A DNA stretch of 64,000 nt from Duncaniella dubosii (GTDB taxonomy: Bacteria > Bacteroidota > Bacteroidia > Bacteroidales > Muribaculaceae). A model generated the notes under the pieces. The model saw only the letters and a list, made by a program, of their open reading frames with translations, was not told the DNA's origin and made no database searches. Every line of letters begins with the position of its first letter. The stretch's first letter is position 1. Position numbers and translations under genes: made by a program. Location of the stretch: positions 2,232,001 to 2,296,000 of the forward strand of contig NZ_CP039396.1 in the NCBI RefSeq assembly GCF_004803915.1, read 5' to 3'. Shown here one piece after another: positions 38,585-47,832 of the stretch.

Positions 38585-40327
38585 TTATTCGGCTGCCGAG
38601 GTAGTTGCAGCAGCAATCCATTGTTCGACGTCTCCGATTAGGGGAGATTTGAACCCGAGTTTGAATTTCTTGTTGATTCCGCACAGTTCCTGATGGAGTT
38701 TTCCGGCTGTCTGGCCTGCGAGCTGGTCAATGGTGTAGACTCCGGCCTTGTAGATCGGAGCGACCCATTCGGCCGGTACTCCTATTGCGGTGAAGGCTTC
38801 TTCCTTGTCGCGGCGCTGCACCTTTTCAGGGCGCATCTGCGGGAAGAACAACACTTCCTGAATTGTGGTCTGGCCTGTCATAAGCATGACGAGACGGTCA
38901 ATGCCCATACCCATGCCCGATGTCGGGGGCATTCCGTATTCAAGCGAGCGTACGAAGTCCTGATCAATAATCATGGCTTCGTCATCGCCCTTGTCGGCAA
39001 GTTTCATCTGCTCTACGAAGCGTTCATACTGGTCAATCGGGTCATTGAGTTCCGAGTAGGCGTTGGCGAGTTCTTTGCCGTTTACCATAAGTTCGAAACG
39101 CTCTGTGAGATTCGGATTGTTGCGGTGACGCTTGGTGAGCGGTGACATTTCTATGGGATAGTCGATGATGAAAGTCGGCTGGATGTAGGTGCCTTCGCAC
39201 TTCTCGCCGAAAATCTCGTCGATGAGCTTGCCTTTACCCATTGTTTCATCGACTTCTATGCCGAGCGAACGGGCTGCGTCGCGGAGTTGCTCTTCGGTCA
39301 TGCCGGTGATGTCGATGCCTGTGTGTTCCTTGATTGCATCGGTCATTGTCACGCGGCGATATGGAGCTTTGAAGTCGATGATATTGTCGCCGACCTTTAC
39401 ATGAGTTGTGCCGTTGACATCAAGACAGATTTTTTCAACCAGCTTCTCGGTGAATTCCATCATCCAGTTGTAGTCCTTGTAGGCCACATAGATTTCCATG
39501 CAGGTGAATTCCGGGTTATGTGTGCGGTCCATACCTTCGTTTCGGAAGTTCTTGCCGATTTCATATACTCCGTCGAAACCGCCGACAATCAGACGCTTGA
39601 GATAAAGCTCTGTGGCGATTCGCATGTAAAGCTCGATATTGAGCGAGTTATGGTGGGTGATAAAAGGACGGGCGCTCGCTCCGCCGGCGATTGACTGGAG
39701 AATCGGGGTTTCGACTTCCATATAGCCATGCTCGTTGAAGTAGTTGCGCATGGAGTTCATCACCTTTGTGCGCTTGACGAAGATGTCCTTTACACCTTCG
39801 TTGACAATAAGGTCGACATAGCGGCGGCGGTAGCGGAGTTCGGGATCGTCAAACGCATCATAGGTCACGCCGTCCTTGACCTTGACGATAGGCAGCGGAC
39901 GGATTGACTTGCCGAGCACTGTGAGCTGCTGTGCATGCACGGAAATTTCTCCTGTCTGGGTGCGGAACACGTAGCCTTTGATTCCTACGAAGTCACCGAT
40001 GTCGAGAAGTTTCTTGAATACGACATTATAGAGGTCTTTGTCTTCGCCCTGACAGATTTCATCGCGGTTGACATAGACCTGTATACGTCCATGTGAGTCC
40101 TGAAGCTCAAGGAAAGAGGCTTTGCCCATGATGCGGCGACCCATGATTCGTCCGGCGACCGAGACCTCGCGCTGGGGTGCATCGTCGGTAAATGTTTCTT
40201 TAATCTCGTCTGAGTAACCGGTTACGGGAAATTCGTCAGCAGGAAACGGGTCTATGCCGCGTCGGCGCATTTCGTCGAGGCTGCCTCGGCGCACGATCTC
40301 TTGTTCACTGAGTTCAAGGATGTTCAT
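38585..40327 (-). CDS. lysS: Lysyl-tRNA synthetase (class II)
   Basis: 580 residues. The OB-fold anticodon-binding domain is at about residues 55-150 ([20 protein letters not shown]). The class II catalytic core has motif 1 near [20 protein letters not shown], motif 2 [20 protein letters not shown], and motif 3 [17 protein letters not shown]-terminal extension of about 75 residues past motif 3 (from [10 protein letters not shown]) is common in Bacteroidales LysS. It carries a helix-hairpin-like stretch, [20 protein letters not shown]. Confidence 0.97.
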   Translation of the reverse strand: MNILELSEQEIVRRGSLDEMRRRGIDPFPADEFPVTGYSDEIKETFTDDAPQREVSVAGRIMGRRIMGKASFLELQDSHGRIQVYVNRDEICQGEDKDLYNVVFKKLLDIGDFVGIKGYVFRTQTGEISVHAQQLTVLGKSIRPLPIVKVKDGVTYDAFDDPELRYRRRYVDLIVNEGVKDIFVKRTKVMNSMRNYFNEHGYMEVETPILQSIAGGASARPFITHHNSLNIELYMRIATELYLKRLIVGGFDGVYEIGKNFRNEGMDRTHNPEFTCMEIYVAYKDYNWMMEFTEKLVEKICLDVNGTTHVKVGDNIIDFKAPYRRVTMTDAIKEHTGIDITGMTEEQLRDAARSLGIEVDETMGKGKLIDEIFGEKCEGTYIQPTFIIDYPIEMSPLTKRHRNNPNLTERFELMVNGKELANAYSELNDPIDQYERFVEQMKLADKGDDEAMIIDQDFVRSLEYGMPPTSGMGMGIDRLVMLMTGQTTIQEVLFFPQMRPEKVQRRDKEEAFTAIGVPAEWVAPIYKAGVYTIDQLAGQTAGKLHQELCGINKKFKLGFKSPLIGDVEQWIAAATTSAAE

Positions 40328-40405
40328 ATATTGATGATTTTTTACTTATAATATATTAAGTTGGTAACCATGTCTATTGCCCGTCCGCAGAAAGGGAAAC
40401 AAATG

Positions 40406-40436
40406 CAAAATTAATTATTTTTTCCTCTATGCCCAA
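40406..40436 (-). promoter_or_regulatory. lysS promoter
   Basis: Minus-strand TTG (40434-40436), 20-nt spacer, TAATTTTG (40406-40413), 78 nt upstream of the lysS ATG. Good match to the Bacteroidetes consensus. Confidence 0.6.
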
Positions 40437-40441
40437 CAAAA

Positions 40442-40464
40442 TAGGCTCCAAAACTTGGAGCCTA
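40442..40464 (-). terminator. Terminator after the fkp-acyltransferase operon
   Basis: TAGGCTCCAA (40442-40451) pairs perfectly with TTGGAGCCTA (40455-40464) around a 3-nt loop. On the minus strand it is followed by TTTTG. It sits between the hexapeptide acyltransferase stop and the lysS promoter. Confidence 0.75.
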
Positions 40465-40531
40465 ATGTTAAAAACGCAAAATTCTAAGAGTCATTTATTC
40501 AAAATTTCGATGTCAGGGAGAGTGCTGCGAA

Positions 40532-41020
40532 CTATTCAAGAAAGCTTTTATAACCCTCTTTCCAGTTTTCATCGGCAAAAATATTGTAGTCGAGACCGGA
40601 GACATCTCCTATGATTCTGGCTGGAATTCCGCCGACTATTTTGCCGCGACGTACGCTTTTGTTGACAACCGCATTTGGAGCAATGATGACTTCGTCTTCT
40701 ATGATGACAGGACCTTGGATCACCGCTCCCGGCCCGATGTAGACCCTGTTGCCTATTTTCGGACACTCTTTATATGGACCTTGTCCTACGATTGATACGT
40801 TGTTGCCTATTTTACAGTTATCGCCGACAGTGGCTTCGGGATTAATGAGCACGCCCATTCCTCCGTGGTTGAAAAACGTCCCGCGTCCGATTTTCATTCT
40901 ATAGCTGATTGAACAGTTATAGTTGATGAATATCAGAAGTTGCAGCAGCTTTGGCAGCAGCGGGATGTGATGCCTGTAAAGCCAGTTGGCCAGACGGTAG
41001 AGCCTGATAGCATTTAGCAT
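40532..41020 (-). CDS. Left-handed beta-helix (hexapeptide) acyltransferase, serine acetyltransferase-like
   Basis: 162 residues. An N-terminal hydrophobic segment (LYRHHIPLLPKLLQLLIFIN) precedes hexapeptide turns (IGRGTFFNHGGMGVLINPEA, VGDNCKIGNNVSIVGQG, IGNRVYIGPGAVIQGPVIIE, NAVVNKSVRRGKIVGGIPAR). The arrangement is like serine O-acetyltransferases and capsule O-acetyltransferases. The N-terminal helical domain of true CysE is missing, so a sugar or polysaccharide O-acetyltransferase is more likely. It starts 25 nt after fkp, which supports a role in surface glycan synthesis (inference). Confidence 0.8.
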   Translation of the reverse strand: MLNAIRLYRLANWLYRHHIPLLPKLLQLLIFINYNCSISYRMKIGRGTFFNHGGMGVLINPEATVGDNCKIGNNVSIVGQGPYKECPKIGNRVYIGPGAVIQGPVIIEDEVIIAPNAVVNKSVRRGKIVGGIPARIIGDVSGLDYNIFADENWKEGYKSFLE

Positions 41021-41045
41021 GACTGTTTATTCCTTTATACGACTC

Positions 41046-43776
41046 TTAGCTTCTCGTTACAGTAAGTCCTGAGCGAGAGAGCGAAAGGTCGACGAGACGG
41101 GCGTTTGGACGTAGCGGTTCGGTATGAAGGAGCTGGCATATGCGTGCGGCCGCTTCAGGATCTTTTGCAATCATGTAGAGATAGCCTCCACCTCCTGCAC
41201 CGGGCAACTTGTAGCCGAGGCACAGGTCGTCGATGCGCCGGGTGATGGCATCGACCTCCGGCGGGTTGGTTCCTCGGTCAATGGCCATTTTCTGATTCCA
41301 TGTGGTGCGCACAAGTTCGCCGAGTCGGTTGAAGTTGCAGCGCATTATTGCGTCATACATTTCCATTGTGTGAGCTTTCATGCTGCGGAGCAGACGCAGC
41401 TGCGCGCCTTCGTTGAGGAACATGTTGCGGACTATCTCGGCAAGAATGTCCTTTGCCGTGCGGGTTATGCCTGTGTAGTACAGAAGATGGCATGAGGCAT
41501 ATTCCGGGTCGGTGAAAAGGGTGTCGGGAAGCCAGCTCACCATCGGATTCTGTTCGAATCCCTTTGAAGTCTGGAGCAGTTTGACGCCTCCTATGACACC
41601 GCCGAACTGGTCCTGCCAGCCGCCACCTGTCGTTAGAAGCTGTTCGAGGACGAGTGTACGGCTACAGATTTCATTCTTATCCCATGCGAGTGAGCAGAAG
41701 TCGCTGATTGCTCCGAGGACTGTTGCCGCAAGGATGCTGCTCGTGCCGAGTCCGCTTCCGGCGGGTATGGCTGAGAACAATGTGATTTCAAGTCCTGAAC
41801 CGAAGTCTTCGAGCTGTGCTTTGAGTGATGGATAGGTGACTTCGCAGAAACGGGGATGGAAACCGGCGAGGGCAAGTGCAGCCTTGGGTATCGAGAATGG
41901 ACTGCCCACACGGTGGAAGTCAAGTATGGCATCAAAATTGTCAATGCGCTCTTCCGCTCCGAGGTCAATGCTACGGCAGATGATGTGGGGCTCTTTACAA
42001 GGACGCACGTAGGCCTGCAATGGCGGCTGGCCGTTGAGCTCGATGGCGAAATTGATGACTGTCCCGCCTTCCATCAGGCAATAGGGAGCGGTGTCGCTCC
42101 ATCCGCCTGCGATGTCGATGCGCACAGGTGAGCGGCTCCAGACAATCTGGTCGGAGCAGACGGCGCGTTGCGGCAGTTGTTTCTTCTCGAGTGCGGCGCG
42201 GGTGAGTCCTTCACGGAGAATCGAGAAGGCAGTGTCCTGATCGGCTTTCCATTCCTGATTTGAGCGTCGTTTCACTTCTGCGCGGAACATTGCGTCGCTT
42301 GCGCGCTTCACAAGTGGCTCTGTCTCTGAAATAGGTGAGGGCAGAGGTATCGAATCCGTAGCGAATGCTTTGGCGGCTTCGAGAAGGTCGGTCTGATAGA
42401 ATACGCTGTGGTTGTGGTTCTCAGCGAGCGCTATGCGGTTTTGTTTACGGAAGGCGCGACGCTGGGCGACGAGTCGGTCAAGACGTGCGATGTCTGAGAT
42501 GCGTTCGGCGCTTAGCATGTCGTAGCCTGCGAGGTCGGCGTTGCCTTCAAGCATGGCTTTGACGATGCGCCCCATATCGGAGATGTCTGTGACAACGGGG
42601 AACTGCGGTCGTTTCTGTTCGTCGCCTGCAAAGCGGTCGTCGATGTTGTAGACACGCACTGCATAGGCATTGTCATTTACAGGGATTATGTCGACACATT
42701 GTCCCGGTGTGAGTGACAGCTCCCAGTTGTTGGCCGGGACGCCTGTGATGATATGGTCGCTTGTAAGCTTCCATCCCTTGGCAATATGGCTGTTTTCTAT
42801 CCAGATATTTGTGTTTGATGCGTCAAACCGGATTTCGGTTATGGTGTTCTGGACAAAAATCGAAGGGTGAGGCTTGCGGTCGCGGTGCATGATTTCGCGC
42901 TGGTCGTTGACGATGTTCTGAACGGCCAGTGTCGAAGAAATCATTTCGCGGCCAGTGCCGAAATGATAGAATTGTCCTCCGGGAAGTGGCACGATGGCAA
43001 CTGTGAGTTGGCGTAGTTCGGGGTCGGTTATTTCCGGATCAGTGCCGAGCGCACGTCCGAATTCGGAATAAAGGTCATATTCCCTGAATGAGCCGTCGGC
43101 GTTTCGCGAGCGCTTGCGCAGTAGTTCAACCGCACGGTCACTGAGCAGCCAGATGCCTATGTCGGTGAGGAAGTAGCCGGTCTGCAGGAGGGAGTTGAGT
43201 TTTTCGACCGACGGTTTCTGTAGCATGCGGTTGAGCACAGAGGGTGCATCGTGAGTGCTGTAGAATACTCCGTGGTTCTTGGCGATTGATGAGTTGAGCC
43301 ATAGGCCGTAGCATACGACATCGGCTTCCGGGACTGGAGCAAGGCGTTCGGCAGCACGGATATAGACATCTCCGCTGACAATCATTGTGTTGATTGAGGC
43401 GGGTGCCGTCGACATTATGCGTTCGTAGAGGGGAGCTGGAGGTCGAGCAGGGTTTGCGAAAGCGACTGTCCGCGCTCCCATCGGAAGATTGGAATCGGCG
43501 TGAGCACCTTGCCTGACGGTGCATAGGAGGGCAGTCGGCGGCTCTGGCCTCCGGCATGGATTATTATCTTCCGTTCTTTCCCTATCCATTTTTCAAAACT
43601 GTCGCTGTCGGCTGACTCGCGATGGCATTCTTCAAGAATCCATGTAGTTCCGCCACCGCTGCCGAGTCTGTGGCCGATGGGTCGGAAGTGCAGTAAAATT
43701 CAGATTTTGAAAGTCCGGTTATATCGTGAAAGCATCCCACAAGGTTGGGCGGGAGCGAAAGGAGTTTCTTAGCCAT
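41046..43776 (-). CDS. fkp: Bifunctional fucokinase / fucose-1-phosphate guanylyltransferase (two frameshifts in this sequence)
   Basis: It makes GDP-L-fucose from free L-fucose for fucosylated surface glycans. The start MAKKLLSLPPNLVGCFHDIT matches Bacteroides Fkp. The frame breaks at GGG 43679-43681 and again at GGGG 43430-43433 (C runs in sense). One C added at each restores DPIGHRLGSGGGTTWILEEC, then IIIHAGGQSRRLPSYAPSGK (nucleotidyl-transfer motif), then LQLPLYERIM. Repaired length is 910 residues, close to the 949 of B. fragilis Fkp. The C-terminal GHMP kinase has IPAGSGLGTSSILAATVLGA and KLPGAGGGGYLYMIA. It is followed 25 nt later by a hexapeptide acyltransferase. Confidence 0.93.
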
Positions 43777-43814
43777 TTGATTATTTCAAGGTATATGGTG
43801 AGCATTGTTTGCTG

Positions 43815-43822
43815 CAAATTTA
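43815..43822 (-). promoter_or_regulatory. -7 box for fkp
   Basis: Minus-strand TAAATTTG, 38 nt upstream of the fkp ATG. A TTGG at 43846-43849 (23-nt spacer) may be the -33 element. Confidence 0.5.
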
Positions 43823-43958
43823 CAAATTATTTTATAAAAACTATCCAATCGCCTGTCACATATATAATATTATTGTCTTTGTGTCTTTCACTCTTTCTGT
43901 AGAAAAGATTTGTGTGAGATTTTAATTGGGAATAAGATGAAAAACGCGCTTTTTTGTG

Positions 43959-43966
43959 TACTTTTG
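43959..43966 (+). promoter_or_regulatory. -7 box immediately before rnz
   Basis: Plus-strand TACTTTTG ending only 7 nt before the rnz ATG at 43974. If used, the transcript would start at or next to the start codon (leaderless or nearly so). No clear -33 element. Confidence 0.4.
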
Positions 43967-43973
43967 CGTTGTT

Positions 43974-44890
43974 ATGGCAAAGTTTCAGGTCAATATACTC
44001 GGATGCGGGTCGGCCACGCCTACGGCGCGCCACCAGCCGTCGTGTCAGGTGGTGGTTTTTCGCGACAAGCTATTCATGATTGATTGCGGTGAGGGTGCAC
44101 AGCTGATGTTCCGTCGGCTGGGTCTGAAATTCTCGCGTCTCAACCATATATTTATCTCTCATCTTCATGGCGATCATCTTTTTGGGCTGCCCGGACTGCT
44201 TTCGACTATGGCTCTGCACCAGATCAGCGGGTCTGTCACTGTCCATATATTCCGTGACGGAGCAAGGCTGATGAAAGAGTGGATGGATTTTTTTAATCGT
44301 AATTCACCGTTTGAAATTATCTATGATATAATAGAGGAAGGGGAGCGGAGGATTGTCTATGAGGATTCGGGGCTTACGGTAGAGACTTTCCCTCTCTATC
44401 ACCGCACTCCATGTTCTGGTTTCATATTCCGCGAGAAGCCCAAGCAGCGCCATCTGCGCGGCGATGCTGTGAGATTTCACAACGTTCCAGTCTCTCAGCT
44501 TAAAAACATAAAGGACGGCGGTGACTATGTGAAAGATGACGGTACGGTCATTCCAAACGCGATGCTGACCACGGATGCTGATCCGTCAATGAGCTATGCC
44601 TATTGCAGCGATACGATGATGGACAAGCGTGTCGCAGCCGATATAAAAGGTGTTGATACGGTCTATCATGAGGCCACTTACGATGATTCGCTTGAGGCTA
44701 TGGCCAGTGAGCGCGGGCACTCGACAGCACGTCAGGCCGCGCTTATTGCTGCGGGGGCGGGGCTAAGAGGTTGATTATCGGACATTTCTCGAAACGCTAT
44801 AATTCTGAAGAAATTCTTCTCAAGGAAGCATCGGAGGAGTTTCCTGATGTGATTGTGGCCAATGAAGGGCTGCGTGTCGACCTTGAATGA
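43974..44890 (+). CDS. rnz: Ribonuclease Z (frameshifted near the C-terminus in this sequence)
   Basis: It cuts the 3' trailer of tRNA precursors, which is needed here because the tRNA genes lack an encoded CCA. It starts at MAKFQVNILGCGSATPT. The metallo-beta-lactamase zinc motif is FISHLHGDHLFGLPGLL. YHRTPCSGFIFREK, YCSDTMMDKR, YHEATYDDS and RGHSTARQAA are RNase Z motifs. The frame breaks in the run GGGG at 44759-44762. One extra G gives AKRLIIGHFSKRYNSEEILL and a stop at 44888-44890, for 305 residues, the usual size. Confidence 0.93.
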
Positions 44891-44931
44891 ACTGATTACG
44901 AAATAAACTTCTCAAAAGAAATATAAATATT

Positions 44932-46719
44932 ATGCAGAATCTGATTATCGAGCGCATTGTAGCGCTTCGCAAAGAGATGGCTGCCGAAGGTGTGAAGGCG
45001 GTGATACTTCCGCGCACTGATGCGCATCTGAGTGAATATATATCATCCCATTGGCATATTGTCCGCTATCTCAGTGGATTCACCGGCTCGGCAGGAACAA
45101 TGGTAGTGACCGACAAGGAGGCTCTTCTTTGGGTCGACAGCCGCTATTTCCTTCAGGGTGCACAGCAGATTGAAGGCACAGGGATAATCCTGATGAAAGA
45201 CGGACTGCCTGAGACTCCCTCAATCACCGAATATCTATGCGAACATCTCGCGAAAGGTGATAAGGTCGGTATCAACGGTATGCTCATGTCAATCGACGAG
45301 ACCGCCTCGCTCCGCTCGCGTCTCAACGCTGCCGGAATCAAACTGGATGTCGATTTTGATCCGATCGACCGTATATGGGCTGACCGTCCGTCGCTTCCTT
45401 CCGACAAAATTTTTGTTCACGATGAGAAATATGCCGGAGAGTCGGCCAAGGCCAAGATTTCACGCATTCTTAAAAGCGCGGCCGTGCAGGGTGCGGAGGC
45501 GTATTTCACGTCGGCTCTTGATGAAATAGCATGGGTGCTCAATATCCGTTCTAACGATGTGCCCTGCAATCCTGTCGCAACCTCATTCCTTTATCTTGCT
45601 CCGGATGGAAGCACCTTGTTTGTCGATGGGGCGAAGATGACTTCCGAAGTTGAAGCCTATCTCAAGGATGCCGGTGTGGCTGTCGCTCCCTATGATGCCG
45701 TACTTTCCTCGCTGGCAGCTCTGCCTAAGGACGTGACGGTTCTTCTCAGCGGAAGCCGAGCTTCGGGTGCGATTGCTCATGTCCTCGAAGGTCGCTATGT
45801 GAAGGGGAATTCTCCCGTGGCTCTTCCGAAGGCTGTCAAAAACGATGTCCAGATTGCCGGAATACGTCAGGCACATCTTCGCGACGGTGTTGCTATGGTG
45901 CGTTCGTTTATGGAGATTGAAAAGGTGGTCGAGTCTGGCGAGAAGCTGACTGAAATGGGTGTAGCGGATATTCTGCTGAAACATCGCGGTAAGGGCGATC
46001 TGTTCTTTGACCTCAGCTTCGAGAGCATCTGCGGTTTCGGTCCGAACGGTGCTATTGTCCACTACACCGCTACGCCTGAAAGCGACTCTGTGATTACGAA
46101 GGGCAATCTGTTGCTGATTGACTCAGGTGCGAATTATCTGGACGGCACTACCGACATAACACGGACTATCGCCATAGGAGAACCGACAGCTGATATGCGC
46201 CATGACTTCACTCTCGTGATGAAAGGCCATATAGCCATCGCTACCTCAATCTTCCCCGAGGGAACTCGCGGAGCTCAGCTTGATGCGCTCGCCCGCATGC
46301 CGCTCTGGAAGGAAGGAAAGAGCTATCTCCACGGCACCGGTCACGGTGTAGGTCATTTCCTTAACGTGCATGAAGGACCGCAGAGCATCCGACTGAACGA
46401 TACTCTCGCATCGCTTACGCCGGGCATGCTCACTTCAAATGAACCCGGTGTGTATCTTGCGGACCGCTATGGCATACGTTGTGAGAACCTCGTGCTCACA
46501 ATTCCTTACGAAGAGACAGAATTCGGCAAATTCTATGCCTTCGAGACGATAACGCTTTGTCCGTTTGACCGCAGTCTGTTTGATGTCTCAATCATGTCGG
46601 ACGAGGAGATTGAGTGGGTTGACAACTATCACCACACAGTCTACGACCGCCTTGCTCCGCTTATGACGGAAGAAGAGCGCGCATGGCTCGCGGCCGCAAC
46701 CAGACCGCTTGACCGTTAA
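44932..46719 (+). CDS. Aminopeptidase P family (M24B) metallopeptidase
   Basis: 595 residues, a three-domain cytosolic Xaa-Pro aminopeptidase: two creatinase-like N-terminal domains (YLSGFTGSAGTMVVTDKEAL, WVDSRYFLQGAQQI; the second up to about 310) and a C-terminal pita-bread catalytic domain. The metal ligands are the Asps in LLIDSGANYLDGTTDITRT, the His in HGTGHGVGHFLNVHEGP, and the Glus in TSNEPGVYLADRYGIRCENL. It lacks a signal peptide. It removes N-terminal residues before proline. Located 41 nt after rnz on the same strand. Confidence 0.93.
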   Translation: MQNLIIERIVALRKEMAAEGVKAVILPRTDAHLSEYISSHWHIVRYLSGFTGSAGTMVVTDKEALLWVDSRYFLQGAQQIEGTGIILMKDGLPETPSITEYLCEHLAKGDKVGINGMLMSIDETASLRSRLNAAGIKLDVDFDPIDRIWADRPSLPSDKIFVHDEKYAGESAKAKISRILKSAAVQGAEAYFTSALDEIAWVLNIRSNDVPCNPVATSFLYLAPDGSTLFVDGAKMTSEVEAYLKDAGVAVAPYDAVLSSLAALPKDVTVLLSGSRASGAIAHVLEGRYVKGNSPVALPKAVKNDVQIAGIRQAHLRDGVAMVRSFMEIEKVVESGEKLTEMGVADILLKHRGKGDLFFDLSFESICGFGPNGAIVHYTATPESDSVITKGNLLLIDSGANYLDGTTDITRTIAIGEPTADMRHDFTLVMKGHIAIATSIFPEGTRGAQLDALARMPLWKEGKSYLHGTGHGVGHFLNVHEGPQSIRLNDTLASLTPGMLTSNEPGVYLADRYGIRCENLVLTIPYEETEFGKFYAFETITLCPFDRSLFDVSIMSDEEIEWVDNYHHTVYDRLAPLMTEEERAWLAAATRPLDR

Positions 46720-46735
46720 TCCGTCTAAGCCCGAT

Positions 46736-46762
46736 AGTGGAGCCAGCATTCGGCGCTCCACT
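46736..46762 (+). terminator. Hairpin between the aminopeptidase and carbonic anhydrase genes
   Basis: AGTGGAGC (46736-46743) pairs with GCTCCACT (46755-46762). There is only a weak T-rich tail (GATGTTTAACTTTT), so it may be a partial terminator. Confidence 0.45.
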
Positions 46763-46790
46763 GATGTTTAACTTTTATAGATTATTAAAA

Positions 46791-47327
46791 ATGGCCTTGA
46801 TAATTCCAGTCAGAGGTTTTACGCCTGAAATCGGACCTGACACCTTCCTTGCCGAGAATGCTACGGTTGTCGGTGATGTGGTCATGGGTAGCGAGTGCAG
46901 CGTGTGGTTCAATACCGTTATCCGTGGAGATGTCAACTCGATCCGTATCGGCAATCGTGTGAATATTCAGGATGGTTCGGTCCTCCACACGCTATATAAG
47001 AAATCGACGATAGAGATTGGCAATGATGTTTCTATCGGACACAATGTGACCATTCATGGCGCAAAAATCCATGATTATGCCCTTATAGGTATGGGAGCTG
47101 TCGTGATGGATGATGCCGAAGTCGGAGAAAACGCCCTTGTCGCCGCAGGCTCGGTTGTGCTTTCACGCACTAAAATCGGTCCGAATGAACTTTGGGGCGG
47201 TGCCCCTGCCAAGTTCATAAAGATGGTCGATTCTGAAACATCACGTGAACTCAATAAGAAGATTGCACATAACTATCTCAGGTATTCACGGTGGTACACC
47301 GATCCTGATGCCCAAACAGATTTTTAA
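46791..47327 (+). CDS. Gamma-carbonic anhydrase family protein
   Basis: 178 residues of left-handed beta-helix. It starts at MALIIPVRGFTPEIGPDTFL; an earlier in-frame ATG at 46737 falls inside the hairpin and is not used. The metal-binding histidines of the gamma class are in DGSVLHTLYK and SIGHNVTIHGAKI. VWFNTVIRGDVNSIRIG and GGAPAKFIKMV are family motifs. It likely hydrates CO2, although many bacterial members (YrdA-like) have little measured activity. Confidence 0.88.
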   Translation: MALIIPVRGFTPEIGPDTFLAENATVVGDVVMGSECSVWFNTVIRGDVNSIRIGNRVNIQDGSVLHTLYKKSTIEIGNDVSIGHNVTIHGAKIHDYALIGMGAVVMDDAEVGENALVAAGSVVLSRTKIGPNELWGGAPAKFIKMVDSETSRELNKKIAHNYLRYSRWYTDPDAQTDF

Positions 47328-47356
47328 TCTTCCTATTGTGAGTATAAAAAAAAATG

Positions 47357-47410
47357 TCTACCTTTGTCCCCGTCTAAGTCGCGTAGGCGACCGTCAGGGA
47401 CACGGGTAGA
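47357..47410. terminator. Nested hairpin downstream of the carbonic anhydrase gene
   Basis: Three nested stems: TCTACC/GGTAGA (47357-47362, 47405-47410), GTCCC/GGGAC (47366-47370, 47397-47401) and GTCGC/GCGAC (47378-47382, 47387-47391) with a GTAG loop. A nine-A run precedes it and TATTTTG follows. It could be a bidirectional terminator or a small structured RNA. It also contains TACCTTTG (47359-47366), a -7-like sequence. Confidence 0.45.
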
Positions 47411-47487
47411 TATTTTGTGATGTGAATCACATTTGGTTTTACAGAATATTGCCCGATGGTCATTGATGACAGACGAAATATAAATTT

Positions 47488-47569
47488 GCCCGGATGGCGG
47501 AATCGGTAGACGCGACGGTCTCAAACACCGTTGGAGCAATCCATCCCGGTTCGATCCCGGGTCCGGGTA
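47488..47569 (+). tRNA. tRNA-Leu (anticodon CAA)
   Basis: Acceptor GCCCGGA/TCCGGGT (first pair G-U), D arm, anticodon stem ACGGT/ACCGT around loop CTCAAAC (anticodon CAA), a variable arm of the class II kind, T arm with GGTTCGATCC, discriminator A. No encoded CCA. 82 nt. Confidence 0.94.
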
Positions 47570-47572
47570 CTG

Positions 47573-47614
47573 ATAACGACTGCTAATCATTTGATTTCCA
47601 GTCGTTATTTCTTT
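47573..47614 (+). terminator. Terminator after tRNA-Leu
   Basis: ATAACGACTG (47573-47582) pairs with CAGTCGTTAT (47599-47608), followed by TTCTTTT. Confidence 0.7.
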
Positions 47615-47832
47615 TATGATGTCTACTAAAAGTGTACTGGTAGCGAAAAATAGCACTATATAACTGTGTTATTTTATGATTTTTAAGTGGTGTTTGTTTT
47701 ATTTAGTTGATTTTCTCTCGATGGTTGAGGCTCAAAGTGACCAGATATTGAAAAAATAGCTAATTTTGCAGTTAGATTCAATCCAATCAATTATAGCATT
47801 TTAAACTAAAAACTAATACAAGGAATCATAAC

